DNA of 64,000 nt. Origin: Allium sativum. Taxonomy: Eukaryota; Streptophyta; Magnoliopsida; Asparagales; Amaryllidaceae. The translations under genes were made by a program, and so were the position numbers. Numbering within the stretch: the stretch's first letter is position 1; the number at the start of each line of letters is the position of its first letter. The DNA is taken from assembly GCA_030737875.1 (NCBI GenBank), contig CM060912.1, positions 207,589,231 to 207,653,230 on the forward strand, read 5' to 3'. Below the pieces are notes generated by a model that was given only the letters and a program-made list of their open reading frames with translations, was not told the DNA's origin and did no database searches. Shown in pieces: positions 10,658 to 22,884 of this stretch.

Positions 10658-11895
10658 AAAATAATTTCGTCCTCGAAATTGCTAAGGTAGAGGACGACCC
10701 TATCGGCTGGTTAGAATATATTTGCTCACTTCTTAACTTCAGTTTCAACTGAACTAATTTAATTTCAATTAAATTATTAATTAATTCTTATCAACGAAAA
10801 TTTCCAAAAATCCTGAAAATTTTCTAACACATTAACTTTTTGAAAAATTTCGCCAGCACCTCCTTTGTACTGGTCAATATCTCAAACTCCAACTCGCCTC
10901 TCTGGGCCTTCTTCAACCCAAAAGAAAATCAAACAGCCAAGCGGCTTGCCAATTCGGCTCATAAATTCCAAACTCATATAAAATAAACTTGTACCTTTTT
11001 GTCGGGCATATCCTTATATCCTTTACACCTGCTGCTAATTCAGCATATACAAATGCCATTCCAATCAAACTCCAACCAATTTTATCTCCAACACAACCAT
11101 TCGCTTATATCCAAGTCGAATTCAATTTCGGATTATTCTCTAATCAAATCCAGTTTTACTTAACTTATCTCAAGTTAAATTCTGGTTTATTATTTACTTT
11201 TACCATCCCATTCGAATTAACTTCACAAGTTTAAATTTTAAATTTCTAGAATTTAAATTCCTGGGTTTATTTCAAATCAATTTGAAATCATAATACCAAT
11301 TCAAAACCTTTGAATTTCTAAACAACTTGTTTTCTCAAAACAATTCAAATCAAAATCTTTGGTAGTAATCCACCACTTAGAACTCGAAAATCACACCGAT
11401 GATACTGCGCAGTCACCATCGGAATTATTTTCCAGCGACCCAAATGACTTCAATACTATATCATTTTCAAAACCATTACCGAATACTTCCATTTTGAAAA
11501 CATTTCAAAATCTCCCAGGAACTGAAAATTTCCTTTTTTTAATTCCAAATCTGATTTAAATTCAAATTTAATTCATCTTATTTCATATACTTTACTTATA
11601 TGAATTCTGATTGGTTATATATAACCATTTCACTTTTATAATCTTACTCGATTATAATAACAACCAACACAACCAATATACTATATCAAAATATATTCGG
11701 GTAAAATTACTTCTTTTACCCTTCTTTCAAAACATACTGTGTCGGTCCGTCGTATTCGAGTGTTTAGTAACCCCTATCGATACAGTGGATCAGACTGATC
11801 GACCAGAATTCATAAACAACTCAACCAATAAATTTCCACAATATAAAATCACTTTATATTAAATAACAAATACGCACTCGTATATATACACTCAA

Positions 11896-11934
11896 ACTCA
11901 GTCTAGGGTATTACTAACCCCATCTCTACCGAGT
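11896..11934 (-). other. Conserved leader hairpin of element A
   Basis: The minus-strand RNA would pair ACUCGGU with ACUGAGU (seven pairs, one G-U), followed inside by AGAGA on the 5' side and UAG on the 3' side, a GGG/CCC inner stem and a loop containing UAGUAAU. It starts about 30 bases 3' of the PBS. Homologues in B, C, D and G keep the pairing with different bases. Confidence 0.75.
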
Positions 11935-11966
11935 CACGCCACAGAGCCAAGTAATTCTTAACTTAA

Positions 11967-11978
11967 GCTCTGATACCA
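11967..11978 (-). other. Primer-binding site of element A (initiator tRNA-Met)
   Basis: The minus strand reads TGGTATCAGAGC, two bases from the LTR edge at 11981. It is a perfect match to the plant tRNA-iMet PBS, which is typical of chromovirus-type Gypsy and of many Copia elements. Confidence 0.93.
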
Positions 11979-11980
11979 AC

Positions 11981-14900
11981 TGTAACGACCCGGATTTTGA
12001 GAAGACTTTGGTTATCGACATAAGCTCGATGTCGATAACCAAAACATCGAAAAATCCCGATTGTTAATGAAAGAATTTAGAGGGTGAGGAAAGATAAGGT
12101 AGAAACTTATAGAATAGAAGAAGAAGAAGAACATCATCATCAGAGTAACACGAATCTCACAGCGGAACGAATAAGATATAATAGATAACATAACTTTGAA
12201 ATATAACAGTTATGTATACAATAGCACTTATCAGAGTACAACACTTACAACAACAGCGGAAATAATAATAGCTATAGAATCCTGAAGCCTCCTGCTCCAA
12301 GCTCTCCAAGTGTATCTGTAAAATCCCGACTACTTGACTGCCCGTACAAATTAGGCACCCAAGAGTTTAGGGAAAACAACAAAGTAAACTCCGGGTCAGT
12401 CATGGGACTGGTGTGAGTAAAACAGATTAAACAGGTATATGAACAAGTAAACGATATCTCATAAGACCACGCCGCAGAACGGAACGGGTTTTTCCCTTAT
12501 GAGAATCCAAAATATCTTTATATCAAAAACCTTTTGATATTATAATAATGTCTATGTACAAATAGATATCAACTAGCAGAAACGTTTTCATCTCACGTTC
12601 TACATATGTAGTATACAAATCAAAATCGCAAGCACGTATTGGATAATGGATTTCCAACTATGACAAGGTATGGAACCACCTTCCGATCAGTGTACTCTAG
12701 GAACGATACACTGGAGTTCAACAAGAACATCTTGTAACTCAGCCACACATGACCGACCACTCATTTTGCTTGAGTGTATCGAATGTATATCACCAACGGT
12801 TGGGATCAGCAACCGTTCCCATATATATATGGGACAGCATTGATAGATTTAAGAAAACAAATGAATATTCTCTAGATAGGTGATTATACACCCTACTTCG
12901 GTGCGACCGACTTAGCCATGCTGCCTGCCCGATTTCTGTCATTTACCGGATGATGAGGCTTGAGGTTACGCTCTATCATCACATCAAATTCACTTCGAAT
13001 GCCACATTGTCAGATCCATCGAAAATCACTAATTGACGTCTACAACAGTACATTACGTGTTAGCTAAAAGAAGTTTCCTTCTCCACTTCCACTCTTGGTA
13101 CGGTTGAAGAAATCAAGGTACGTGACCTCTCTGGAAATACTCTGTCAGACATTCATCAACACAAGTCATCCTCATTCACTTAGAATGTCACATCGTCATA
13201 CCCGCCAAATCACAAATTGACTTATCCAAAAATAACACGGGTATACAGCTTAGAGAAACGAATTCCTCCGCCACCAAACGTGAATACGTTTGAACAGATC
13301 AACTTACGCGATCCATTGGATATACTCTGTCAGACCTTCGTCCATACAAGTTGTCCTCGGACTGGACAAACCGAAGGCACTATTCAGTATATCCATCTTA
13401 GTCACTGTTATCTAAGACTTATACAACAGCCCTTGCATTTTACTCCGTCTTCAATTATCTTTGGCATATATGATTCGCAACGCTTATGCCAATACAGAGT
13501 GGTTCTTTGGATAATAATCCAACCGGTCTCTCTACATTAACAACGTTAAAATGGTAAAACTTTGATAGTCGGTGATTTAACTATCAAATGAAAAATGTCC
13601 ATGTGCAAACAATGATCTTATTTCCAAAGGGAAATTATATCGAACAAACATCATTTAACATTAATCTCTTTAGTTCATTTTCATCTTCTGTTTCCCTATA
13701 TTCAATATTTCTTATTTTCTAAATTTAGAAAATATACGTTATTAACATTGGGGACATTTCCATTTCTTGTTTTCTATATTAGAAAACTTTCTGGTTCTTA
13801 TTGGAAAACATTTCCAAAACTCGTACATTGGACTTAGGCGGATGTTTAAACAAACCATCGCGATGCCAACTCAAACCATTACACTTATTAACTATATTCA
13901 CTCAACCATCACTTACTATCAAACCTTAGCCATTCCTTAGTTAAAACGAAGTCAATCAAGTTGGGGCATAATTACCTCTCAGACCTTAACTGAACAACGG
14001 TTTAAACTTCGGAATAGACACGGTTTATTCTTTAAAACTTTAACAACTTCCTTATGTAATTCTCTTTCGAATAATCTCTATTCGATAACTCCTCCATTCG
14101 AATAACTACATCCGATAACCTTTCTTCGAATAAACTATATTCGATTAACTCTATTCAACTAACTCTTATTGATTAACTCTACTGGACTAACTCTATTGGA
14201 TTAACTCTATTTGATTTAACTCTAATCGATTTACTCTTTTCACTTACTCCTGTCGAATAAACTATATTCGATAACTCCTTTGACTCTATCCGAATAAACT
14301 ATATTCGATAATTCCTTTAACTCTATTCGAATAAAACATATTTGATTAACTCTTTTAACTCTATTCGAATAAACTATATTCGATAATTCCTTTAACTCTA
14401 TTCGAATAAACTATATTCGATTAACTCCTTTTCTCTATTAGATTTGATAACTCCCCTTTCGAATAACCAATATTCGATTTACTCACTTCGAATAACCAAT
14501 ATTCGATTAACTCACTTCGAATAACCAATATTCGATTAACTCACTTCGAATAACCAATATTCGATTAACTCCTTTGGATAACTCTAACTGGTTGACTCTA
14601 ACTGGTTTATTCTAACTGGTCAACCTTAATTGATTTACTCTAACTGATTAACTCTAACTGGTTAACTCTAACTGGTTAACTCTACCTACTTAACTCAACT
14701 GGTTAACTCGACTTACATAACTCACTGGTTAACTTGACTTACTTAACTCATTGGTTAACTCGACTTACTTAACCCACTGGTTAACTCGACTTACTTAACC
14801 CACTGGTTAACTCGACTTACTTAACTCAACTGGTTAACTCGAACTGAACTGGTTAACTCTAACTGAACTGGTTAACTCTAACTAAACTGGTTAACTCTAC

Positions 14901-16040
14901 TGAACTGGTTAACTCTACTTACTTAACCCAACTGGTTAACTCTAACTGATTAACTCTAACTGATTTATTCTAACTAGTTAACCTTAACTGTTTAACTCCT
15001 ATTTGATAACGTTTATTCATTTATAAAGATTTACTTTTAGTAACGGTTCTTCACTTTATAAATGTTCTCTTTAATAACGTTACTTCACTTATACAAATGT
15101 TGTGTACATATTCTATTTATTTCCCAAATAAATATTCCTTTGATTTAAATCCTATTTATTTCCCAAATAAATATTCCTTTATTCTAACAAATAAATTTCA
15201 TCTTTATTTTATTTATTCTAACAAATAAATAATCCTTTATCATATTTAGTTTAACAAATAAATATGTCCTTTATCCTTTCTATTTATTCAGCAAATAAAT
15301 ATCTCCTTTATACTTTTATTTATTTCCTAAATAAATAAATCCTTCTAAATCTTTATTTACTTCCTAATTAAATAATTCCTTTTAACTCTTTCAAATATAT
15401 TCCTTTATATTTGCTTGTCAAATATATTTCCTTTATATCTGATTTATAAATAAATCCCTTTATATTTGTTTTCCATAAATATTTCCCTTATATTTGGTTT
15501 TCACTTTTATTCTTTAAAATATTCTCACTCCTTAAATTTCCGGGAAAATTCGCCATAACCTCCTTTGTATCGGGAGCATCAGGAAAATCCCCAAACCCGC
15601 CACACAGGCCTTTCCCCTCAAAAGAAAATGTTTTGAAATCATTTTCTTTTTCTAAATATTTCCTATTTATAAATATTCCAATTTATAAATATTTCTTATT
15701 TATAAATATTCCACTTTATAAATATCTCTTATTTATAAATATTTCATTTATAAATATCACTTTGATAATTCCCTTATAAACATCACGTATGTTGTGGTAT
15801 TCAACATATCAAGTCATGATGACAAATCTCATCCAAACACATATAATCAACCACAGATTTAACACCACGTCACATATCACAATATATGAAAAACAATAAA
15901 ATAACTGTTGAGGAATCCAGTCGGATTCCTCCAACCTGTTTCCCTGCATCCACAGAGGTTACACAACATGATTGTCATCACTTTCAGTTCAATATGAATT
16001 ATTCTGATAAACAGAATCAATATATAACTATATAACTATT

Positions 16041-16079
<39 letters not shown>

Positions 16080-18369
16080 TTAACTGACTAGCAGTTCAAT
16101 CAATCAACCAACATACATTCAAACAGCCAATATCTAACAGTTCTAAAAATACAACATGAAATTATAAACTGTTCAGAGTTGGTGAGTTTTACTCACATTG
16201 TCTATTATCGTTAAAGAGCGAAAATCGATTGTCGATTCTGATCCGACAATTTATTTTGAAATAAATTGTAACAAGCTCCACTGTATGCCCTGTTAGTTCC
16301 AGAATGCAGTCTACGTCTGTACGATCCGAACAGATCTCATTTTCTTTGGATTCTACGCAACCGTCGGCCCAGCTTCTCATTTTCCAACCAGCACCAATGT
16401 AAACTTCTTGTCTTGTTCACCTTCATACTCTACCATTTTAGAAACCACCAATCAACACTATCTCTTCAATCTCTCTTCGACAGCTCCATCCTCTACATTT
16501 ACACAACAGCAGTCCTTTACTGAAACAGGAAAACCACCATTTGCTGAGAACAAATCCAACAAACCCTCCATCAACAAACCACACATCCCCTTATTCACGT
16601 CCTTCCCCAACTCTTACTTCAGCAATAACCCACACCCGTTTTTAATTAACAAACCCGACCTCTTCTTTTTTTTGCTTTCTTCCTCCATGCTGATTCACAC
16701 TCCAGCACTCACCATTTCCATCACCAACAAAATTCAACTGAGTCTCCTACCGCACCTGCTCAAGCTGTGCTGAAAACAGCGACCTCATTTAGCACCGCAC
16801 CCCCCTCCAAATACTGTACACAAAGCCAAATTCAACCCTCAACTAAAATCCGACAGTAGAACTTCGTTCGAATGCCTCTTACATCCACTAGTTCGAAAAC
16901 ATTAACAACGAACCCAACGCTGTTAAAACCAGCGAACAAATTTTCCTTCAAACACTCCAAAAAGTACATACAAACGTTGCTCAACCAAATAAACCCAAAA
17001 ATGAACTCGATTTAATGAATCAAAGTCTAAAACTCCACAAGTATTCAACCCTAGCCGAGAACGCTGTACAAACCCATCGACGAAAAGGAGGTCGAGTTCA
17101 ACAAAAAGGGTATAAATACGAAGAGGGTCACTCAGGGATTTCAAAGATATAGGATTTTGGATTTATAACTTTTGTTTTGAATTTCTTTTGGTTTTTGAAT
17201 TCATCGTTTTGATTTTTCAGAAGGAAGTGGCGGCCTCTTTTCCACGATGAAGATATATTAGGTTATAAGGATTTAGAAAGGGTATACTTATAGGCAAGCA
17301 AAATATCTTAGATATTTTTATTATTATATTCCATTTTAATAAATGGCTATCTCCGTTCGTCTTTAAAAATCCCCATGGTCACATTCGACACCCAAAAATC
17401 ATGAAAATTGACATGTAGCTACAGTTCTCCATTACGAACCCAACGAAACTGGTTTTGTCGAATTCCGACTCCGTTTGCTCACACAGCGTATTTTTAACTG
17501 TCAAAATACTGACTGTTTTTCACTCTAAAAATCCGTACGGCCACATACTGATTCTAAAAATCACGAAACTTGACCTCTAACAATAATTTGACATTGCGGA
17601 TCCAACAAATTTAGTTTCGTCGAAACCCGACTTCATTTGCAAAACTGGCTATTTTTAACGCTCTGAATGACCCATTTAAATATATAAATATATTTAAATA
17701 TTATTAAATTAAATATAAATAAATTTATTTTATCGTTTATCTTCACGTATGATATCGTACAGCTCTAGAATATCATATCAGAATATACAGTTTGATATTT
17801 CAGATTCCAGATTATCTCGATATTCAATTTATATCGAAAATCCTTTTATAACGTATATAAAGCGTCGCAAATTATAAAGGAATTCTACAGCGACTTTTCT
17901 GAAATTTGATTTGGGCGTGAATCAAAATCTACACGACGAAATCCCGATTTTTCTCTTCCACTAGAAAAATATACTTCACCAGCTCCACGCGTTTCTTGTT
18001 ACATAGAAATCCGACTTAAAACGGCTTCTGTATATTCAGTTGAAGTTCGAATCGCTAAATAGCGAACTGCCGTGCCATTTCGAGCTCTATTTTAATTATA
18101 TTATAATCCTAAGTTCAAACTGACGTCGATTGAATATATTCGTCAATATAATTCAACTCTAAGCTGAATTAAATCTCGGGGATGACCCAGTTCACATTAT
18201 ATTGTCAATTCACACATTCTGGTCATTTCTAAATTAAATATATTATTTAATTATTTAATTAAATTAATTATTCCGTATTATTTAATTAAACCTCTATTTA
18301 ATTCACTATATCACTATTTATATAATTAAATAAATTAATTATAATACCTCTAAAATGCGGGTCATTACA
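11981..18369 (-). repeat. 5' LTR of element A (right copy)
   Basis: The 6389-bp partner of 4262-10644 has the same order of parts: end block 12336-12417, array 14062-14990, short inverted-repeat arrays about 15120-15510 and 15645-15760, interior-like block 15540-15632, a longer TA microsatellite near 16035-16070, GTGAG motif 16181-16196, TATA-like box 17111-17118. Differences from the left copy are scattered single bases plus small indels in simple repeats. Confidence 0.95.
14062..14990. repeat. Tandem array in A right LTR
   Basis: Copy of the 6345-7270 array with the same two unit types in the same order and almost the same number of units; a few units carry single-base changes (for example ACTTACATAACTC near 14710). 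Confidence 0.9.
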
Positions 18370-18374
18370 AGTGT
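18370..18374. repeat. Target-site duplication of element A, right copy (AGTGT)
   Basis: Directly follows the LTR end CATTACA at 18369 and is identical to 4257-4261. Confidence 0.95.
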
Positions 18375-18741
18375 ATACGACTGCGTCATATACAACAAAC
18401 TCGGGTGCCCATATTTTCCACACGAGCAGTCGAGTAGCTTTTTGCAGATATATTTACAGGGTCCTGGCTTACAACTGAAGCGGTATTCGAGAAGCTCTGT
18501 ATCCGTGTATTCCTTCCAGTTGTATATTTGTATTATTTTTCCGCTGCTATTTAAATGTAATTTAAAACTCTGATATTATTGTATTTCTATTGGGTAATAA
18601 GTATTCATACTCTGTTACATTCTTGTACTCTGATGTAATTGTTGTAATCAGCAATAAAATGTTCTTCAGTTTGTGTTCTGATGTGTGTTGTTCTCAAAGC
18701 AATCCAGGCTTTCCTTTACTGGGAAGTTTGGGTCGTTTCAT
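18375..18741 (+). repeat. LTR tail of element E (B-like family)
   Basis: Aligns with the last roughly 340 bp of the B 5' LTR (26700-27042): GGGTGCCCATATTTTCCACACG, CTCTGTATCCGTGTATTCC, GCAATAAAATGTTCTTC and the terminal TTTGGGTCGTTTCA. The 5' part of E is missing or hidden behind A and H. AATAAA at about 18653 is a possible poly(A) signal about 85 bases from the LTR end. It abuts C-type LTR sequence at 18742, so E was probably inserted into the C 5' LTR or joined to it by deletion. Confidence 0.75.
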
Positions 18742-19820
18742 CTAATGATGTGGCATTCGAAGTGATGTGATGTGCTGATTGTAAAGGTAAAGCGTAGCCT
18801 TAATCCTCATCCATTGGGAAATGGTAAAATCGGGTAGGTTGCATGGCTATGTAGGTCGCACCCATTGGGGTGTATTGTCACCATCTAGAGATTATTCATA
18901 TATGTTCTTCTTTTCGCTTCTGTATCTCCCGGGAACGGTTATGTTGGATCCAACTGTAGGTGACAATATATTCGGTACTCTCAAGCAAAATGAGGGGTCT
19001 GTCATGTTTAGCCTAAGTTGCTAGATGTTCTTGTTAAACTCGGTGTATTCCTCTCAAGAGATACACTATCAGAAAGGTGGTTGCTCATACCTTGCCATGG
19101 AAATCCATTCTCCAATAAGAGCCCGCGATTTTGATTGTATACTATGTATGTGAAGCGTGAGATGCAAGCGTTCCGCTAGATTGTTATTTATTTTTATTTA
19201 GACATTATATAATATTAGAAAATATATTGATTTCATAAATGTTTTGGGCTATCGTAAGGTAAAAACCGTCTGAATTTATGTGTGGACTCGGATCTTACGA
19301 TAATCCTTTTCTTTCAAAAAAAAATTTGATGTTAAAATCAAGTTGGATGATACCTTTAAACTTAACGAGTTTTTCTCACTTTGGTTCACCAGACAGATTC
19401 GGCGTTTGTAATGCTCGAATTAGCCCGAGTTTTTACAGGTTTAGATTTGGATGCTGCAAACTTCAGAAGACGTGCTGGAGAAGTTTAGACGTATGATATA
19501 TATTAGTGTGTATTCCACTGTGTGTTGTATACGAGGACAAATTATTATAACTGTCCAAATGTGTTGATGTACTCTGATGATTATAAGTATTTTTAAAAGC
19601 TCTCAGTAATTATTTATTTCCATATTATATTTTGTTCTGCTGCGATGTGAGACTTGGTGTTGTGTTGATTCTTCTTCTTCTTCTTCTATTCTAATATTTA
19701 TTTATTTCTTCTCTCACCCTCTAATTTCTTTCTATTAACTATCTGCTTTTCGGCACAATTTGAGTTGACGTGAATTGATAAATGTCGACTTAAAATGAAC
19801 GTAAAACGTGGGTCATTTCA
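18742..19820 (+). repeat. 5' LTR of element C, 3' part only
   Basis: Aligns over its length with the end of the C 3' LTR (about 50797-51870), starting at ATGATGTGGCATTC and ending GTGGGTCATTTCA. By eye the two differ at roughly one base in ten, so C is old. It is also recognisably related, in reverse complement, to the A LTR near its 4262 end. The short open frames (18821-19024, 19278-19496) correspond to frames that differ in the other copy and are not genes. Confidence 0.8.
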
Positions 19821-20485
19821 AAGCTATTGGTTTAGTAATAACCTTGGCTCGGTGATGTAACTCGATAGAGATAGGGCTAGTATACCCTAGATTGAGTTGG
19901 GTGTGTGTGTGTATATATATATGTATATGAGAGCGTATTTGTAAATTTTATGTACAAATGTCTTGTATTATGTTGATTGATCGGTTCAAATGTTAAGAAG
20001 CTTTTGAACTGACAACGGGCACAATATTATTTTGTAAAGGAGCTGAATGAAATAATTGTACCCGAAATATATTTTTGTATAGAAAAGAAATAATTTTCTC
20101 AAATTATTGAGATATTGGTGTGTTTTATGTATTTGGTTGGTTTGAATAAATTCGAATTGGATTAATAATTTGAATTGGAACTTAACTAGGTTAAGTGAAA
20201 TTAAATTAAGATGATATTGGAATATATTAAAGTAAATTTGGAAAATAAATAGATAATAATTAAAAAAAATTAATCGGATATTAACCGATTGAGGTTTAAA
20301 TATGTGAAACCAAAGTAAATGTTAATATTGAATGTAAATTCAATTGATTTGATTAAGTTGGTTGTGTATTGGTTATTGGCTGATTACTAATTGTTTGATT
20401 CATTGAATAAATTTATCAATGTTTTAAATAAGAGTTGAATGAATAAAAAATAAACTCCAGCATTATAAATTGGAATAAAACTGCA
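19821..20485 (+). mobile_element. Interior of element C, left part, with damaged PBS
   Basis: Follows the LTR end at 19820. Where A has a PBS plus leader, C has AAGCTATTGG and then ACCTTGGCTC, matching A's leader just after the PBS; the core TGGTATCAGAGC is mostly gone. The conserved hairpin follows at 19860-19897, then a GT/TA microsatellite (19899-19928) also hinted at in A. No coding motif is visible. B is inserted at 20485/20486. Confidence 0.75.
19860..19897 (+). other. Conserved leader hairpin of element C
   Basis: ACUCGAU pairs with AUUGAGU (one G-U); inside lie AGAGA and UAG bulges, UAGGG/CCCUA and loop CUAGUAUA. At the sixth outer pair it has A-U where A has G-C and B, D and G have U-A. 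Confidence 0.75.
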
Positions 20486-21405
20486 TGTACCAACCCGTAT
20501 TTTCAGAACCAATTTAAAATTTTGATTTAAGCTATTTTAAGGAATATGCGAATATAAATTGGTTATTTTGCTAAATAAAATATGAGAATAATTTTAAAAT
20601 TAATTCTTATATTTTATTTGACTCAAAATAAACTCAGCAAAATTATTAAATTGATTTATGAGCTTTGTTTTGAGAATTTTGAAAATCAACGCATAGCCCT
20701 TAAAAAGTGAAATTTTGCATATGAGCTCAGAATTCGACGAGATAATTTTTTTTGGACTCATAATGACAAAACATTGTTGAGTTCAAAAATGCACATCAAA
20801 TGGAGTCAGTGTGTCGCCGTGCGAAGCAAAATCATTTGTTCAAAAACAGGCAGTCATTTTACAAAGGAACATTATTGAGATGATCTCAGAATTCAATTTC
20901 GTTTTTTTTTTTTTAATTTGTATCGTCAAATAATGGTTAAATCCAAAAGGCCATAATTTTTGGAATTAGCGTTTGGGCGTACAAGAAGAAAAGGTACACT
21001 AAAATCGCATTTTTGAAGCTAATTCCAGCAATTTTACAAAGGAACATTATTAAGACGTTCTTGGAATTAGACGAATTTTTTTTATTGAATCCGCAGCATC
21101 GAATAATGGTAATATTCCAAAGTTCACAAGTTTTAGAATCAGTATGTGATCGGGCGTGATTCTTAAAGTGAAAAACAAACAATATTTTGACTTTAAAAAT
21201 TCGTTGTTTGTGCATACGAACTCGGAATTCAACAAAACCAGTTTTGTTAGGTTGTAATGTCATAGAGTAGCTTCATGTCAACTTTCATCGAAAAGGGAGT
21301 CCGTATGTGACCACACAGATTTTTAAACGATGAAAATAGACAAAAATTGAGAGGAATTGAATAAAGAAAATAAAATAATTAATAAAAAAAATAATTCCCT
21401 TCCAC

Positions 21406-21412
21406 TATAAAT
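21406..21412 (+). promoter_or_regulatory. Putative TATA box of the B 5' LTR
   Basis: CACTATAAATTATCC followed by a pyrimidine-rich CTAACACTCTC stretch, about 0.92 kb into the LTR, is preserved at 29016-29022 in the 3' LTR. Transcription would run toward the interior. Confidence 0.6.
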
Positions 21413-22254
21413 TATCCTAACACTCTCTAAACTTAATCCTATATCAGTTTCAAGCCGCTACCCCTTTTTTCTTCCTCCAACGTGAGAAAGGCAAGAAAAA
21501 AAATTCATAATAATCAAAATATAACTCCTAAAATCATGAAACCAAGTTGTTTGAGTTCTTGGGAGATTTCTCTACATGCTGGTATTATTTTTGAAGGGTT
21601 CGACAACCCTCATGTTTGCTGAAAACTCCCAACGTAGGTCTTTAGTGCCTAGGGTTGGCTAATGATCAGATTTGGGGCATCGATTCGTGTTTTAAGTATT
21701 ATATTTTGATTCAGCAGTGAAAATAGCTCCTAGTGCCAAAGTTTTGGGAATTTCGGAGCAGAAAAATGTTGAGGTCTGTTGTCGATGGTGCGTTCCAGGT
21801 CTGAAATCATGATTTTGGGGAGGGCATCGAGTGGAGCGAAGTGGATAGGGTTTGAAAGAGATCGAGAAGAGAAGAACGGTGTTTTGCGGTTGGTGTTTTC
21901 AATGAGAAACAAAGGAGAGAAGGGAAGAAGAAGTTGCATGAATGGCATGAATGGGACTGTTGTGTATAGCATATTACGTGAGGGAGAAGAGGATGAGGAT
22001 GTGATTAGTGGAGTGATCAAGGTAGTTAATTAATTGATTACTTATGTTAATGACATTATATATGTATGCAAACTTGTAAAATGCATAACTTTTTCATACG
22101 AATTCGGAATTCAGCGAAACAAGATCCGTTAGAACCGTATTGACAAGAGCTTCGCAACGAAACTGATTTGGGGTCATTTGTATGTCGTATGCAGACTGTA
22201 GAGCCGAAAAGGTCACATTTTCTCTGCATACAGACTAGCGGAGTGGAAACCAAA

Positions 22255-22270
22255 GGTGAGAACTACTCAC
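22255..22270 (+). other. GTGAG...CTCAC motif (B, 5' LTR)
   Basis: GGTGAGAACTACTCAC follows GAGTGGAAACCAAA. AAAGGTGAGA is a strong 5' splice-site match. The 3' LTR version (29867-29882) is mutated to GGTTAGAACTCCTCAC. Confidence 0.5.
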
Positions 22271-22884
22271 TAAAAATTCTGCATAGTTATTTATTTATTT
22301 TCATAACTGAAAATTATATAGAATTGCCAGTTTATATTTTTGTATCAGTTTTATCATTATAAACTGTATACAGTGTATGTTAGATCACTTTCCTCGTCCA
22401 CAAAACCATGGATGATTAAAATTGACTGTATTGTGTGTTGTTTGTGATGTTTAAATGTTGAACATATTAAAAATAATGTTAACATATATATGGTAGTTGA
22501 AATTAAATAATAAATATTTATTTATAATTTAAACACTGTAAAATTGGCTAAATAGAAAATAATACAATCTGAATTAGAATTGGTTGAATTTGTTAACCAA
22601 TAATTTATTTAAATAAAATGTTGTTGTTTGAAAACCCCATACAAGTATTGGGACGATATTTGACATACACTAGTCCCAATATTTATTTGTATGTGAATTG
22701 ATGGATTGACAGTCTATGATGAGCGTTATTTATTTATTTTAATGCTCACACAGTTGTAAATTTCACTATGTATGTGAATGGACTGTTTAATGAGTGTTTA
22801 TCATTATTATTGTATACCTGCGGTGTATGAAATCCATATAACTAAAATTATATGGTAATTGATTGAGTTGCATTCCGATTCAGA

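Larger units (their letters stand above)
10645..11980 (-). mobile_element. Interior of element A (non-coding)
   Basis: The 1336 bp between the LTRs hold the PBS, a covarying leader hairpin (11896-11934), a block shared with B and D (about 11365-11460) and a purine-tract-proximal segment (10850-10950) shared with B and D. No frame on either strand shows gag, protease, RT or integrase motifs; the longest open frames (66-83 codons on the plus strand) look random and AT-rich. Confidence 0.85.
4262..18369 (-). mobile_element. Element A: complete non-autonomous LTR retrotransposon with giant LTRs
   Basis: The 14.1-kb insertion has two near-identical LTRs (4262-10644, 11981-18369), a PBS (11967-11978), a purine tract (10645-10657) and a perfect 5-bp target duplication. 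The interior is only 1336 bp and has no gag, protease, RT, RNase H or integrase. The LTRs thus make up about 90% of the element. Orientation is minus, from PBS and purine tract. The LTR edges read TGTAACGACCCGG...GCGGGTCATTACA on the plus strand. This fits a large retrotransposon derivative of a Gypsy lineage using tRNA-Met; proteins must come from elsewhere. Within the first kilobase I count only a handful of substitutions between the LTRs, so insertion is recent relative to B and C. Confidence 0.93.

Noticed and set aside
4262..18369. Possibility that the 6.4-kb duplication is a segmental duplication rather than LTRs
   Set aside because: PBS and purine tract sit exactly at the inner edges, and AGTGT flanks the outer edges; this is diagnostic of LTR retrotransposition.
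21730..22033. Frames on both strands with serine-rich or charged products, repeated at 29405-29632
   Set aside because: B LTR leader region; the second copy is frameshifted and neither shows a known domain.
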